Below, in pieces: positions 25,206-34,654 of a stretch of 64,000 nt of DNA. A model generated the notes under the pieces. It was not told the DNA's origin and did no database searches. It worked only from the letters and a program-made list of their open reading frames with translations. The translations under genes and the position numbers were made by a program. The stretch's first letter is position 1. Each line of letters begins with the position of its first letter. The DNA comes from VAZQ01 sp963702695 (lineage in GTDB: Bacteria > Pseudomonadota > Alphaproteobacteria > Rhizobiales > Xanthobacteraceae): positions 124,001 to 188,000 of the forward strand of contig CAVPDS010000011.1 in the NCBI GenBank assembly GCA_963702695.1. The letters are read 5' to 3'.

Positions 25206-25340
25206 TGCGGACTCATCCCAACAGCCACCGGCGGAAGTCCCACCGGCGCCTTCCCACCCCCACGCCCGGGTACCAGCGGCCGCTGATTCGTTCGAATTCC
25301 TGCCCGCACGCGCGGGCCACCTGGCACCGGCTTCGACGCC

Positions 25341-25421
25341 CTCATCCTGAAGAGCCACCCAAGCACAGCAAAGGGTGGCGTCTCGAAGGATGCTGCTCAG
25401 CGCGTGCCCCCGCGGGGGCAC
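25341..25421. repeat. Palindromic repeat block between the two P-loop genes
   Basis: CATCCTGA-type flank, then GCCACCC/GGGTGGC arms (25354-25360 and 25373-25379) and TCTCGAAGGATG, followed by an 18-bp perfect palindrome GTGCCCCCGCGGGGGCAC at 25404-25421. CATCCTGA...TCGAAGGATG blocks are a known kind of intergenic repeat in Bradyrhizobium-like genomes. Its presence argues against extending the neighbouring P-loop gene this far. Confidence 0.75.
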
Positions 25422-25514
25422 TACGCGCCTCATGAGGCTGAGGGAGGAGAGGTAACCGGCCGCCGCGACAGAACGAGCGGAAGGCCCGTCTCCAACCCGT
25501 CAACAACGAAGCCC

Positions 25515-26291
25515 CTACGACGCTTGCGCTTGCGCCGCCTGCGGCTGCACCGCAGTGGCCTGCGCGCGCGCCGCCACGAGGTCAGTGAGGTTGATGCGGT
25601 CGAACTCACCCCAGACATTGCCGAGCCAGTGCCGGACATAGCCGCGCAGCACGAACGAATAGGCAGCGGCCTCGCCGTTCTGTTTCTTGTTGGCGATGAA
25701 GGTGAGGTACGGGACGGAGGCGAGCTCAACCTGCTCGGTCGCCATCTCGTTGAGCTTCGGGATCGTGATCTCGACCGCGTCCTTGAACTTCTTGAAGTAG
25801 CCGGCGTGCGTCTCCTCGTCCCACTCGAAGAAATGCGTGTTGTTGATGAAGTTCTTCACCAGGAAATAGCGCGCATCGCCGAGATAGGCGGCGGTTTCCT
25901 CGATTTCGTCGAGCGACGCGATCGAGGGGCCGAGGATGTGGAACACCGCAAAGGTGATCTGGCCCTTCTTCGCCGCTTCGATGAAGCCGATATCGCGCAG
26001 CGCCGTAAGCGTCGGCGACATCAGGCCGGCGCGCACGTCGATCATGGTGACCGAAGCGGCGGCGGAATTGAGCGTGTCGAATATCTTCATCTGATCCGGC
26101 ACCTTCGACACGTCGACGATCTCGGTGAGGTCCGGATGGAAGCGCTTGAGGGTTCCGCGCGGCGCCTCGGTGTCGAAGGCGCGGGTCGTGATCTGATGCG
26201 CAATGAAGTAATCGAGAAGCGTGCGCGCGACCGTGGTCTTGCCGACACCGCCCTTGTCGGCTCCCACGAGGATGACTGCTGGCTTTGCCAT
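25515..26291 (-). CDS. ParA/MinD-like ATPase
   Basis: 258 aa. A deviant Walker A with the signature lysine, GADKGGVGKTT at residues 10-20 (K13), is the ParA/MinD hallmark. DTEAPRGTLKRF at about 39-50 contains the Walker A' aspartate, and VTMIDVRAGL near 78-87 fits the Walker B region. The tail is Ala/Gln-rich and low-complexity. It should be a cytoplasmic ATP-driven dimer that positions a cargo. ATG 26291 is chosen because Walker A follows within ten residues. No parB-like gene or CpsD-type kinase domain is nearby. Confidence 0.85.
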   Translation of the reverse strand: MAKPAVILVGADKGGVGKTTVARTLLDYFIAHQITTRAFDTEAPRGTLKRFHPDLTEIVDVSKVPDQMKIFDTLNSAAASVTMIDVRAGLMSPTLTALRDIGFIEAAKKGQITFAVFHILGPSIASLDEIEETAAYLGDARYFLVKNFINNTHFFEWDEETHAGYFKKFKDAVEITIPKLNEMATEQVELASVPYLTFIANKKQNGEAAAYSFVLRGYVRHWLGNVWGEFDRINLTDLVAARAQATAVQPQAAQAQAS

Positions 26292-26582
26292 GTTGCTGCC
26301 CTTCGATGTTGCGTCGTTCGATGCGCCCCGATCGCGCATCTATCGTGGCTAGGTCTATCGATCGTGCGCCGACGAATCAGTTGCGCCAATCCGATCTAAG
26401 GTCCGGCCAGAGCGCGACAGAACCACGGCACGATCACATGATTCGGTGCGTGCAGAAGGTGGTTTGCACATCAATCCACAACCATTGAGGATGATTTCGC
26501 GAACGCCTCCCAGCCCCGATGGACGGCTTTCGCACGAAATTTAGCAATTTCAGCGACAAGATTTGGGCAATAAAGCGCGCGA

Positions 26583-27812
26583 TTAGTTCCCGCGCCTCGG
26601 ACCCCACGGACCTGAATCTATTTGTCCGGGGATTGTTCCATCACCAAGCTCGATCGGTGGGGACTGCGGCAGGAACGGCTTGGCGCCTGGAGTTCCGCCA
26701 CTGCCCGCTGGGCTGTCATCGCCCGGCTGGTTCCACGGGCCGCGCGGCGGCGCTGTATCATTGGGCTGTCCCGCGCTCTGCGGCTGTTGCTCACCTTCGT
26801 CTTGCGGCTCCTGCCCCTCTTCCGGCGCCGGCAGCGCAATCGGTCCGGGATCGTGACCACCAGCAAATTTTACCAGCGCCGCGACGCGTGCATCGATCGG
26901 TGGATGGGTATCGAACAGGTTCGAGAAATCGACCCGCGGATTGTCGATGCACATCTCCATCACCGCCGAGGTCGCGGCCGGAAGCTCGCCACGGCCTTCG
27001 ATCTTGCGCAGCGCCGAGATCATCGCATCGGGGTTCTTGGTCAGTTCGACCGAACCCGCATCGGCGAGAAATTCACGCTGGCGCGAGAGCGCAAAGCGGA
27101 TGACGATCGAAAGTATCCACGCCACCGCGATCAGCGCCACCGCGATCAGGATCGCGATACCGGCGCCGCCTTTGCCCTCGCCGCGATTGCTGCCGCGGCG
27201 AAAGCTGAGACCGGTCTGGAAAAACAACCGGAAGATCAGCTCGGCAAAGAACGAGATCACGCCGGCGATGACCACCGCCACCACCAGCATGCGCACGTCG
27301 CCGTTGCGGATATGCGTGAGTTCGTGGCCGAGCACCAATTCGAGCTCGGCGTTGTCGAGCCGCTCGAGCAGGCCGCGCGTCACCGTAATCGAATACTGCT
27401 TCTCGTTCATGCCGGTGGCGAAGGCGTTGAGCGCGTCGTCGTCGATCACCTTGAGCTTCGGCATGGTGAGGCCGCGCGAGATGCACAGGTTTTCGAGCAG
27501 ATTGTAGAGCTCCGGCGCCTCCTGCCGCGTGACCTCCTGGCCGCCAGTCACGGCATCGATCATGCTCTGGTGGAATTTGTAGGCGATCGCGATCCAAAGC
27601 AGCGTGCCGATCGTGGCCCAAGGCAGCGCCTTGATGAAATCGAACCAGGCCCGGCGCACCAGCACATCGATCGGCGCATTGCTGCTGAGCGCCTCGGCGA
27701 GCAAGGCGCCAGCGAACGTCATCACGTAGACCAGGATGAAAAGCCCGATCAGCAGCGCGATCGAGCGCCGCCGGTTGGATTGGATATGGCTGTAGAGACC
27801 GAAGGCGGCCAT
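26583..27812 (-). CDS. M48 family zinc metallopeptidase with a long disordered tail (HtpX/LemA-linked)
   Basis: 409 aa. Four membrane helices (about 17-39, 62-80, 172-195, 207-230) flank the catalytic HELTH at residues 163-167, and the third ligand Glu in QREFLADA follows near 245. This is the HtpX/Ste24-like peptidase core. The last 105 residues are rich in P, G, E and Q and probably disordered, longer than in E. coli HtpX (about 290 aa). It should cleave damaged membrane proteins at the inner membrane. It follows lemA on the same strand by 64 bp, a common pairing. Confidence 0.92.
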   Translation of the reverse strand: MAAFGLYSHIQSNRRRSIALLIGLFILVYVMTFAGALLAEALSSNAPIDVLVRRAWFDFIKALPWATIGTLLWIAIAYKFHQSMIDAVTGGQEVTRQEAPELYNLLENLCISRGLTMPKLKVIDDDALNAFATGMNEKQYSITVTRGLLERLDNAELELVLGHELTHIRNGDVRMLVVAVVIAGVISFFAELIFRLFFQTGLSFRRGSNRGEGKGGAGIAILIAVALIAVAWILSIVIRFALSRQREFLADAGSVELTKNPDAMISALRKIEGRGELPAATSAVMEMCIDNPRVDFSNLFDTHPPIDARVAALVKFAGGHDPGPIALPAPEEGQEPQDEGEQQPQSAGQPNDTAPPRGPWNQPGDDSPAGSGGTPGAKPFLPQSPPIELGDGTIPGQIDSGPWGPRRGN

Positions 27813-27826
27813 GGCGCTCCGTCTTT

Positions 27827-27854
27827 CTTCACCTCCCGCGCCGGGAGGGTGAAG
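27827..27854. repeat. CTCCCG-type imperfect palindrome between lemA and the M48 gene
   Basis: CTTCACCTCCCG and CGGGAGGGTGAAG pair with one bulged G around a short GC loop. It sits in the 64-bp spacer of the lemA-M48 unit and could modulate downstream expression, as palindromes in operon gaps can. It is related in core sequence to the elements at 13764 and 15449. Confidence 0.7.
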
Positions 27855-27876
27855 GGGAAGTGCTGACTGCGCCCCG

Positions 27877-28440
27877 CTAGAACTTCACCTGCGGCGCCTG
27901 GCTGGCGGTCTGGCGCTCGGTGCCAAGGTCGAAGAACTCCTTCTGACTGAAGCCGAGCGAGCCCGCGAGCAGCACGGCCGGGAATTGCTGGATGCCGGTA
28001 TTGTATTCCTGCACCGCGCTGTTGAAGAAGCGCCGCGCCGCCGCAATCTTGTTCTCGATATCGGTCAGCTCGTTCTGCAACTCCTGGAAATTGGTGTTGG
28101 CCTTGAGGTTGGGGTAGGCCTCCGCCAGCGCGAACATCTGCCGTAGCGCACCGGAGAGCATGTTCTCCGCAGCCGCTTGTTGCGCCGGACCTTGCGCGGC
28201 CACCGCCGCATTACGCGCCTTGATGACGTCGTCGAGCGTACCGCGCTCGTGCGCCGCATAGCCTTTCACGGTCTCGACCAGGTTGGGAACGAGGTCGTGC
28301 CGCAGCTTGAGCTGCACGTCGACGTCTGAAAAGGACTGATTCACGCGCTGCCGCATCGCGATCAGGCCGTTATAGATCATCACGATCCAGATTACGAAGA
28401 CGGCGATTACACCCAGAACGATCCAAGTCGTAGTGGACAT
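27877..28440 (-). CDS. lemA: LemA family protein
   Basis: 187 aa. One N-terminal helix (about residues 5-22) then a helical domain with the family motifs VNQSFSDVDVQLKLRHDLVPNL and AYPNLKANTNFQELQNEL (positions about 33-54 and 108-125). LemA proteins pair with membrane proteases of the HtpX/M48 group, which is the very next gene. The exact role is unknown. The ATG at 28440 lies 150 bp from the divergent MFS gene. Confidence 0.93.
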   Translation of the reverse strand: MSTTTWIVLGVIAVFVIWIVMIYNGLIAMRQRVNQSFSDVDVQLKLRHDLVPNLVETVKGYAAHERGTLDDVIKARNAAVAAQGPAQQAAAENMLSGALRQMFALAEAYPNLKANTNFQELQNELTDIENKIAAARRFFNSAVQEYNTGIQQFPAVLLAGSLGFSQKEFFDLGTERQTASQAPQVKF

Positions 28441-28589
28441 GAAAGGGGCTCCTATGGGGCTCCGAAACGGCCTTCCGCCAAGCCGATGGAACCAACATAG
28501 CGCAAGATTCGGGGTGGAGGCGAGTTGGCACCGTGGCGAACCGTGGGCTGGAACGTGGCGGCGCGCCGATCGTTCCCTTCCGGACTATA

Positions 28590-30065
28590 ATGGCAGCCGG
28601 ACTCGCGAGGGCTTCGTTGGACGCGCAAACAGAACCGCCGGCCGGCGCGCTGGTCGAGACCGACATCCCGGCCCGGCTCGACCGGCTGCGCTGGGGCCGG
28701 TTTCACACTCTGGTCGTGATCGCGCTCGGCATCACCTGGATCCTGGACGGCCTGGAAGTCACGCTCGCGGGCGCGGTCTCGGGCGCGCTGAAGGAGAGCC
28801 CGCGGCTGCATTTCTCCAACGCCGAGATCGGTTTCGCCGGCAGCGCCTATCTCGCCGGGGCGGTGCTCGGGGCACTCGGTTTCGGCTGGCTGACCGATCG
28901 GCTCGGGCGCAAGCGCTTGTTCTTCATCACCCTTGCGGTCTATCTGGTGTCGACGGCCGCGACCGCGCTGTCCTGGAATCTGGCAAGCTTCGCGATATTT
29001 CGTTTCCTGACCGGCGCAGGCATCGGCGGCGAATACACCGCGATCAATTCGACCATCCAGGAACTGGTGCCGGCGCGCTATCGCGGCTGGACCGACCTCG
29101 TCATCAACGGCAGCTTCTGGATCGGTGCGGCGCTCGGCGCGGGCGGCTCGATCGTGCTGCTCGATCCCACCGTGCTGCCGCCCGATGTCGGCTGGCGTTG
29201 CGCGTTTCTCCTCGGGGCGATCCTGGGCCTCGTCATCTTCATCATGCGCCTCTGGATTCCGGAATCGCCGCGCTGGCTGATGACCCACGGCCGCAACCGC
29301 GAAGCCGCCGAGATCATGACGGAGATCGAGCGGGGATTCCGCGCGAAAGGTCATCACCTCGGGTCCGAGCCGCTACCGGCGATCCGCCTGCGAGGCCGCC
29401 GCTTCACGCCGCTGCGCGAGGTTTTCCGCACGATGTTCTTCGTGTACAGGCAGCGCACCATTGTTGGTCTGAGCCTGATGGCGGCGCAGGCGTTCTTCTA
29501 CAACGCGATCTTCTTCACCTACGCGCTTGTGCTCACCGACTTCTACGGCATCCGCTCCAATGACGTCGGCTGGTATCTGTTGCCCTTTGCCGCCGGCAAT
29601 TTCCTCGGGCCGGTTCTGCTCGGCCGCCTGTTCGACACGATCGGCCGCCGCCCGATGATCGCTGCAACCTATGCGGCGTCCGGCGTGCTGCTCATCGGTT
29701 CGGGCTACCTGTTCGCGACCGGTGTGCTCTCGGCCACGGGCCAGACGATCGCCTGGACAGTGATCTTCTTCGTTGCCTCAGCCGCGGCAAGCTCCGCCTA
29801 TCTCACGGTGAGCGAAACTTTCCCGCTTGAAATCCGTGCACTGGCGATCGCGTTCTTCTACGCCATCGGTACCGGTATCGGCGGCGTCGCGGGGCCGTGG
29901 CTGTTCGGCCGCCTGATCGACTCGGGCTCGCGCTGGAGCCTGTTCGGCGGTTACCTGTTCGGCGCGGTCCTGATGATCGCCGCCGCGCTGGTCGCCGCGC
30001 GCTGGGCAGTGGCAGCGGAGCGGAAGCCGTTGGAAGCGGTGGCCACGCCGCTCGCGGCGGCGTGA
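28590..30065 (+). CDS. MFS transporter, sugar/acid porter type
   Basis: About 491 aa with twelve membrane segments. The MFS A-motif between helices 2 and 3 reads GWLTDRLGRKRLF, and a related form GRLFDTIGRRPM is present after helix 8. GGEYTAINSTIQELVP and PESPRWLM are sugar-porter-like features. The start is uncertain: GTG 28533 or TTG 28616 are alternatives, no site has a strong ribosome binding site. Substrate is unknown; it faces the divergent lemA gene. Confidence 0.88.
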   Translation: MAAGLARASLDAQTEPPAGALVETDIPARLDRLRWGRFHTLVVIALGITWILDGLEVTLAGAVSGALKESPRLHFSNAEIGFAGSAYLAGAVLGALGFGWLTDRLGRKRLFFITLAVYLVSTAATALSWNLASFAIFRFLTGAGIGGEYTAINSTIQELVPARYRGWTDLVINGSFWIGAALGAGGSIVLLDPTVLPPDVGWRCAFLLGAILGLVIFIMRLWIPESPRWLMTHGRNREAAEIMTEIERGFRAKGHHLGSEPLPAIRLRGRRFTPLREVFRTMFFVYRQRTIVGLSLMAAQAFFYNAIFFTYALVLTDFYGIRSNDVGWYLLPFAAGNFLGPVLLGRLFDTIGRRPMIAATYAASGVLLIGSGYLFATGVLSATGQTIAWTVIFFVASAAASSAYLTVSETFPLEIRALAIAFFYAIGTGIGGVAGPWLFGRLIDSGSRWSLFGGYLFGAVLMIAAALVAARWAVAAERKPLEAVATPLAAA

Positions 30066-30075
30066 GCCCGCGCGC

Positions 30076-33000
30076 CTACACCGCGTCGCGCAGTTGCACG
30101 GCCGCTTCGAGGTCGACCGAGACAAGCTGCGAAATGCCGCGCTCGGCCATGGTGACGCCGAACAACCGGTTCATGCGGGCCATCGTGATCGGGTTGTGCG
30201 TGATGATCACGAAGCGGGTGTCGGTCGAGCGCGTCATCTCGTCGAGCAGGTCGCAGAAGCGCTCGATGTTGTGATCGTCGAGCGGCGCGTCGACCTCGTC
30301 CAGCACGCAGATCGGCGCTGGATTGGTGAGGAACACCGCGAAGATCAACGCGAGTGCCGTGAGCGCCTGCTCTCCGCCTGAGAGCAGCGAGAGCGTTGCC
30401 GGCTTCTTGCCCGGTGGCTTCGCCACGATCTCAAGACCCGCCTCGAGCGGATCGTCGCTCTCGATGAGCTGAAGCTCGGCAGTGCCGCCGCCGAAGAGTT
30501 CGGCGAACAGGCGCTTGAAGTGGCCGTTCACCACCTCGAACGAAGCAAGCAGCCGCTCGCGCGCCTCGCGATTCAGGTTCTGGATCCCCTGGCGCAACCG
30601 CTTGATCGCCTCGATCAAATCGTCGCGCTCGCTGGTGAGCGTCGTGTGCTGGGTCTCGACCTCCTGCAATTCCTCGTCGGCACGCAGGTTGACGGCGCCG
30701 AGCCGTTCGCGCTCGCGGCGGATGCGATCGAGCGTCGCTTCGATGGCAGCCGCGTCGGGAAGCTCCGCGCCGGGTTTGAGCTCTGCCAGTTCAGCGACCG
30801 CCGGCGGCTCGGTTTCGAGCATCTCGCGGATTTCATGCTCGATGTCGGCGAGCCGGCGCCGGGCGCCCTCGAAGCGTTCTTCGGCGCGGGCGGAATCCTC
30901 GCGCGCGGCGCTCATGGCTTCGAGCGCGGCGCGGGCGTCGCGATCGGCCTCGGCCAGCGCGTTCTCGGCACTGGCGAGCTGGTCGGCGGCGGCGCGGCGC
31001 TCGGTTTCGGCGCCTTCGATCTGGCCGATGAGGGCGCGGCGCTGCTCCTCGAACAGCCGCGGAGCGTCGTCGAGTCCCGCGCGTTCGGCTTTGGTCTCAT
31101 CGAGGCGGGATTCGATGGTCGTCAGTTGTGAGGCCGCGTTGCTCTGGCGTTCCGTCCAGGCGTCGCGCTCGGATGCGATGGTGGCGAGACGCCGCTCCGC
31201 GAGTTCAGCTTCCCGCGTCAACGCCTGCGCTTCCGCCCGCAGGTCGGCGAGCCGCGCGCGATCGCCTTCGATCTCGGTACGCACGGCGGCGAGCCGGCTC
31301 TCCACTTCGGTCGCTGGGGCAAGACCCGCAAGTGCGCTTTCGACGGCGGCGCGGGCAGCAGTCGCCTCCGCGATATCGGCGGCGAGGCGGGCATTGGCTT
31401 CGCCGAGCGCGGACAAGCGCGAGGCGTGGCGGGTCGCCTCGCGTTCCGCTTCGGCGTGGTGATTACGGGCGGCGTCGGCTTCGCGCTGCCGTTCGCGCCA
31501 GCGGGTGCGCGCGCCGGTTTCCGCTTCGGCGGCGGCGGCAACTTCGGCCTTGGCGGTATCGACTTGAGCGCGCTTGGCCTCGACCTCGCTGCGCACTGTT
31601 TGCAGTTCGGCTTCGATGTCGGCCAGGCGATTCTTGCCTGCGAGCCGGCGCGCGGCCCCGGTCGGTGCATTGGCGGCGACCGAAAATCCGTCCCAGCGCC
31701 AGAGATCGCCCTCGCGCGACACCAGCCGCTGGCCGGGCTTGAGCAGCTTCGCGAGACGCGCCGCCTCGGCGCGATCGACAATGCCGATCTGCGCGAGGCG
31801 GCGCGCCAGCTCCCCCGGTGCTTTCACTTGCGCGGCGAGCGGCTCGACGCCGTCCGGCAGCGCGGGATCGGTGGGATCGATGTCGGCGCCGGCCCAGCGC
31901 ATCGGAGCGGCCGGATCAACCGGCGCTTCGAGGTCGTCGCCGAGCGCCGCGCCGAGCGCGCTTTCGTAGCCCTTTTCGACGGAAAGATCGTCGATGACTG
32001 CGGGCCAGAGATTCTTGGTGTCGACGTGCAGGAGCTTGGCGAGCGTCTTCGCCTCGGTGTCGAGACGCGAGGCCCGTCGCTCGGCCTCCGCGAGCGGGCC
32101 ACGCGCGACATCGAGTGCTTGACGGGCGCCGGAATGGGCGGCCTCGGCGCGTACCGCCGCGGCTTCCGCTTCCGCCACCGCGCTCTGCGCCTGCTCCACC
32201 GCGCCGGCGAGCACTACCGGATCGGGCCGCTCGGGCGCGTTGCTCAGTTGCGCCAATTCGCTTTCGACCGACGCGAGCTCCTTGTTGAGGCGCTGGAGCC
32301 GCTGCTCGTGCCCGCGCATCGCGCCTTCAAGCTGATTGCGCTGTGCGGTGAGTTCAGCGAGCGTGCCGGTCAGCTCGCGGAAGGTCTTTTCCGAGGCGGA
32401 CAGTACTTCGTCGACGGCGGTAACGCGCTCTTCGGCGCCACGCCGTCGCTCGGCATTCGCCTGCGCTTCAGCGCGCAGCGCTTCTTCCTCCGCTGTGAAC
32501 CCGGCCAGCGCGGCCTCGGCGTCGGCCGCGAGCCGTCGCTCGCGCTCGATATCGGCGTTGAGCTGGACCAGCCGGCGATCGAGCTCGGCCATGCGCTCCC
32601 TGGCGCGCGCCTCTTCGCGATCGAGTGTTTCGCGCGCCAGATTGAGGCGCTGCAGCGCTGCGGCGGCGCGGACTTCGGCCTCGCGCAGCGCCGGCAGTCC
32701 GGCGGCGACGATCGCCTGGCGCGTGGCGGCTTCCGCCTGCTCGCCGGTGCGCTCGGCGACGACGCGGACCGCGATGTCCTTGGCGTGCTCGGCCTCCGCC
32801 AGTTCGGCGCGCGCCGCGATCCAGCGCAGATGGTAGAGCGTGGCCTCGGCCTTGCGCACCTGCGCGGCGATATTGCGATAGCGCACCGCCTGCCGCGCCT
32901 GCTTCTTCAGCGCCTCGATCTGCGCCACCAATTGATTGATGACATCCTCGAGACGGGTGAGGTTCTGCTCGGCTGCGCGCAGGCGCAGCTCGGCCTCGTG

Positions 33001-33531
33001 CCGGCGGGCATGCAGCCCGGCGATGCCGGCGGCCTCTTCGAGGACGCGGCGGCGCTGCTCCGGCTTGGCCTGGATGATCTCGCCGATGCGGCCCTGGTGC
33101 ACCAGCGCCGGCGAACGCGATCCGGTCGAGGCATCGGCGAACAGGATGTGCACGTCGCGGGCGCGCACCTCGCGGCCGTTGATCCGGTAGGTCGAGCCCG
33201 CCTCACGTTCGATCCGGCGCGACACGTCGAGGGTCTCGTGCTCGTTGAACTGCGCGGGTGCCCTGCGATCGGCGTTGTCGATCTGCATCGCCACTTCGGC
33301 ATTGTTGCGCGCCGGGCGATTGTTGGTGCCGGCGAAGATCACGTCGTCCATGTCGGCGGCGCGCATTGCCTTGTGGGACGACTCGCCCATCACCCAGCGC
33401 AGCGCTTCGACCAGATTCGACTTGCCGCAGCCATTGGGCCCAACCACGCCGGTCAGGCCCGGCTCGATCAGGAAGTCGGTCGGCTCGACGAAAGACTTGA
33501 AGCCAAGCAGGCGCAGCCGCGTGAGTTTCAT
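30076..33531 (-). CDS. smc: Chromosome segregation protein SMC
   Basis: 1151 aa, full length. Walker A is GPNGCGKSN (31-39); the ABC signature is LSGGEQ (1050-1055), Walker B is VLDEVDAPLDDHN (1076-1088). Two long coiled coils with alanine-, arginine- and glutamate-rich heptads flank a hinge near residues 500-640. It forms a loop-extruding dimer that compacts and separates chromosomes. It is the last gene of the DUF721-dsbA-smc run, 278 bp after dsbA. The scpA and scpB genes are not in the window. Confidence 0.97.
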   Translation of the reverse strand: MKLTRLRLLGFKSFVEPTDFLIEPGLTGVVGPNGCGKSNLVEALRWVMGESSHKAMRAADMDDVIFAGTNNRPARNNAEVAMQIDNADRRAPAQFNEHETLDVSRRIEREAGSTYRINGREVRARDVHILFADASTGSRSPALVHQGRIGEIIQAKPEQRRRVLEEAAGIAGLHARRHEAELRLRAAEQNLTRLEDVINQLVAQIEALKKQARQAVRYRNIAAQVRKAEATLYHLRWIAARAELAEAEHAKDIAVRVVAERTGEQAEAATRQAIVAAGLPALREAEVRAAAALQRLNLARETLDREEARARERMAELDRRLVQLNADIERERRLAADAEAALAGFTAEEEALRAEAQANAERRRGAEERVTAVDEVLSASEKTFRELTGTLAELTAQRNQLEGAMRGHEQRLQRLNKELASVESELAQLSNAPERPDPVVLAGAVEQAQSAVAEAEAAAVRAEAAHSGARQALDVARGPLAEAERRASRLDTEAKTLAKLLHVDTKNLWPAVIDDLSVEKGYESALGAALGDDLEAPVDPAAPMRWAGADIDPTDPALPDGVEPLAAQVKAPGELARRLAQIGIVDRAEAARLAKLLKPGQRLVSREGDLWRWDGFSVAANAPTGAARRLAGKNRLADIEAELQTVRSEVEAKRAQVDTAKAEVAAAAEAETGARTRWRERQREADAARNHHAEAEREATRHASRLSALGEANARLAADIAEATAARAAVESALAGLAPATEVESRLAAVRTEIEGDRARLADLRAEAQALTREAELAERRLATIASERDAWTERQSNAASQLTTIESRLDETKAERAGLDDAPRLFEEQRRALIGQIEGAETERRAAADQLASAENALAEADRDARAALEAMSAAREDSARAEERFEGARRRLADIEHEIREMLETEPPAVAELAELKPGAELPDAAAIEATLDRIRRERERLGAVNLRADEELQEVETQHTTLTSERDDLIEAIKRLRQGIQNLNREARERLLASFEVVNGHFKRLFAELFGGGTAELQLIESDDPLEAGLEIVAKPPGKKPATLSLLSGGEQALTALALIFAVFLTNPAPICVLDEVDAPLDDHNIERFCDLLDEMTRSTDTRFVIITHNPITMARMNRLFGVTMAERGISQLVSVDLEAAVQLRDAV

Positions 33532-33561
33532 GCGGTCAGGATTCCCAGGAAAACGCCGTCA

Positions 33562-33590
33562 TGATCGGGCGGCACCCATCGCCCCGATCA
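33562..33590. repeat. Inverted repeat in the smc leader
   Basis: TGATCGGG (33562-33569) and CCCGATCA (33583-33590) are exact complements separated by 13 nt, ending about 31 bp upstream of the smc start. It could act as an operator or an RNA hairpin after the dsbA stop; no T-run accompanies it. Confidence 0.5.
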
Positions 33591-33809
33591 CAACGAGATG
33601 ACCCGCCGCGATCCGGAGAATCGCAGCGAATCGTCCAACATTCGCGCCCAAGGCGCGTGCCATGAGGGTGCCGCATCTGCGCGGAGAATGAATCGCCGGA
33701 TTCGATTCGGCAACAGGGCGGCAAGACATTTCCCGCCCTTGATTCGCAGGGCCCCGGCCGCCCCGGGCATAGCAAGCGCGGCCGCTTCTCGCGAAAATCC
33801 CTTGTGCAA

Positions 33810-34475
33810 TCAGCTCTTAAGGAGGGGCTGAAGCATCTTCTCCAGTTCCGCCAACTCAATGGCGCCGGCATAACGCTTGCCGTTGATAAAGAACGTCGGG
33901 GTCGAGTTGACGCCGAATTTCTCGGAAGCCTGAGTTCGCACCGCTTCGACATTCGTCTGCAGCTGGCGATCATTGAGGCAGGATTCGAAGCTTTGCTGGG
34001 TGAAGCCGGCCTGTTTGGCGATTGTCATCAGCGGCTCCAGCGGCTTCTGCACCACCCAACTCCGCTGCTGCTGGAACAGTGTCTCAATGATCGGGTAGTA
34101 ACGATCTTTGGGGGCGCAGCGCGCCAGCATGAAGCCGGCGGCGGCCAGCGGGTCGAGCGGGAACTCGCGCATGATGTAGCGCACCTTGCCGGTATCGATG
34201 TAGCGCTTCTTGAGCTCTGGATAGGTGGCCTCGGCGAAATGGGCGCAGTGCGGGCAGGTCATCGAGGCGTATTCGATGATGGTGACCGGGGCGTTCTCGT
34301 CGCCCAGGATGATATCCGGCAATGCCCCCGGCTTCATCAGGTCGTCCATCGTGGGATCGTCGGCCGCCCTCGCAACGGTCCCAAAGCCGAGGCCGTGGGA
34401 CGACAGGCCGCCGAACACCGCTGTCAGCGCGACTGCGCCGGTGGCGATGGCAAATTCGCGACGGGTGATCTTCAC
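33810..34475 (-). CDS. DsbA family thiol oxidoreductase
   Basis: 221 aa. A twin-arginine-like start (TRREFAIATG) precedes a hydrophobic stretch; mature protein begins near ARA-A at about residue 38. The redox motif CPHC is at residues 74-77 and the cis-proline in NSTPTFF is near 192. It resembles ScsC/BdbD-type single-domain proteins that insert or isomerise disulfides in the periplasm. The GTG at 34475 is chosen because GGAG lies nine bases upstream; an upstream ATG would give a long signal-less extension. It lies between DUF721 and smc. Confidence 0.9.
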   Translation of the reverse strand: MKITRREFAIATGAVALTAVFGGLSSHGLGFGTVARAADDPTMDDLMKPGALPDIILGDENAPVTIIEYASMTCPHCAHFAEATYPELKKRYIDTGKVRYIMREFPLDPLAAAGFMLARCAPKDRYYPIIETLFQQQRSWVVQKPLEPLMTIAKQAGFTQQSFESCLNDRQLQTNVEAVRTQASEKFGVNSTPTFFINGKRYAGAIELAELEKMLQPLLKS

Positions 34476-34654
34476 CTTGAGAAACTCCGTGTTTTGTGCG
34501 CCACGCGCGGCGTCGATGGTCTGGCTCGCCTGGATGGTCGGCGCTGACCGGCAGTCGGGGCTATAATGCCACGCTAAATGTGGCAATGGCAGAGGGCCCC
34601 GCAAGGCCTGGCGCATCGCTCACGTCTGTGTGATGGCAACCTCGAAGCCGGAGG

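Noticed and set aside
25206..25433. Extension of the P-loop protein to a start at 25433
   Set aside because: The added region covers palindromic intergenic repeats and has no family-like sequence.
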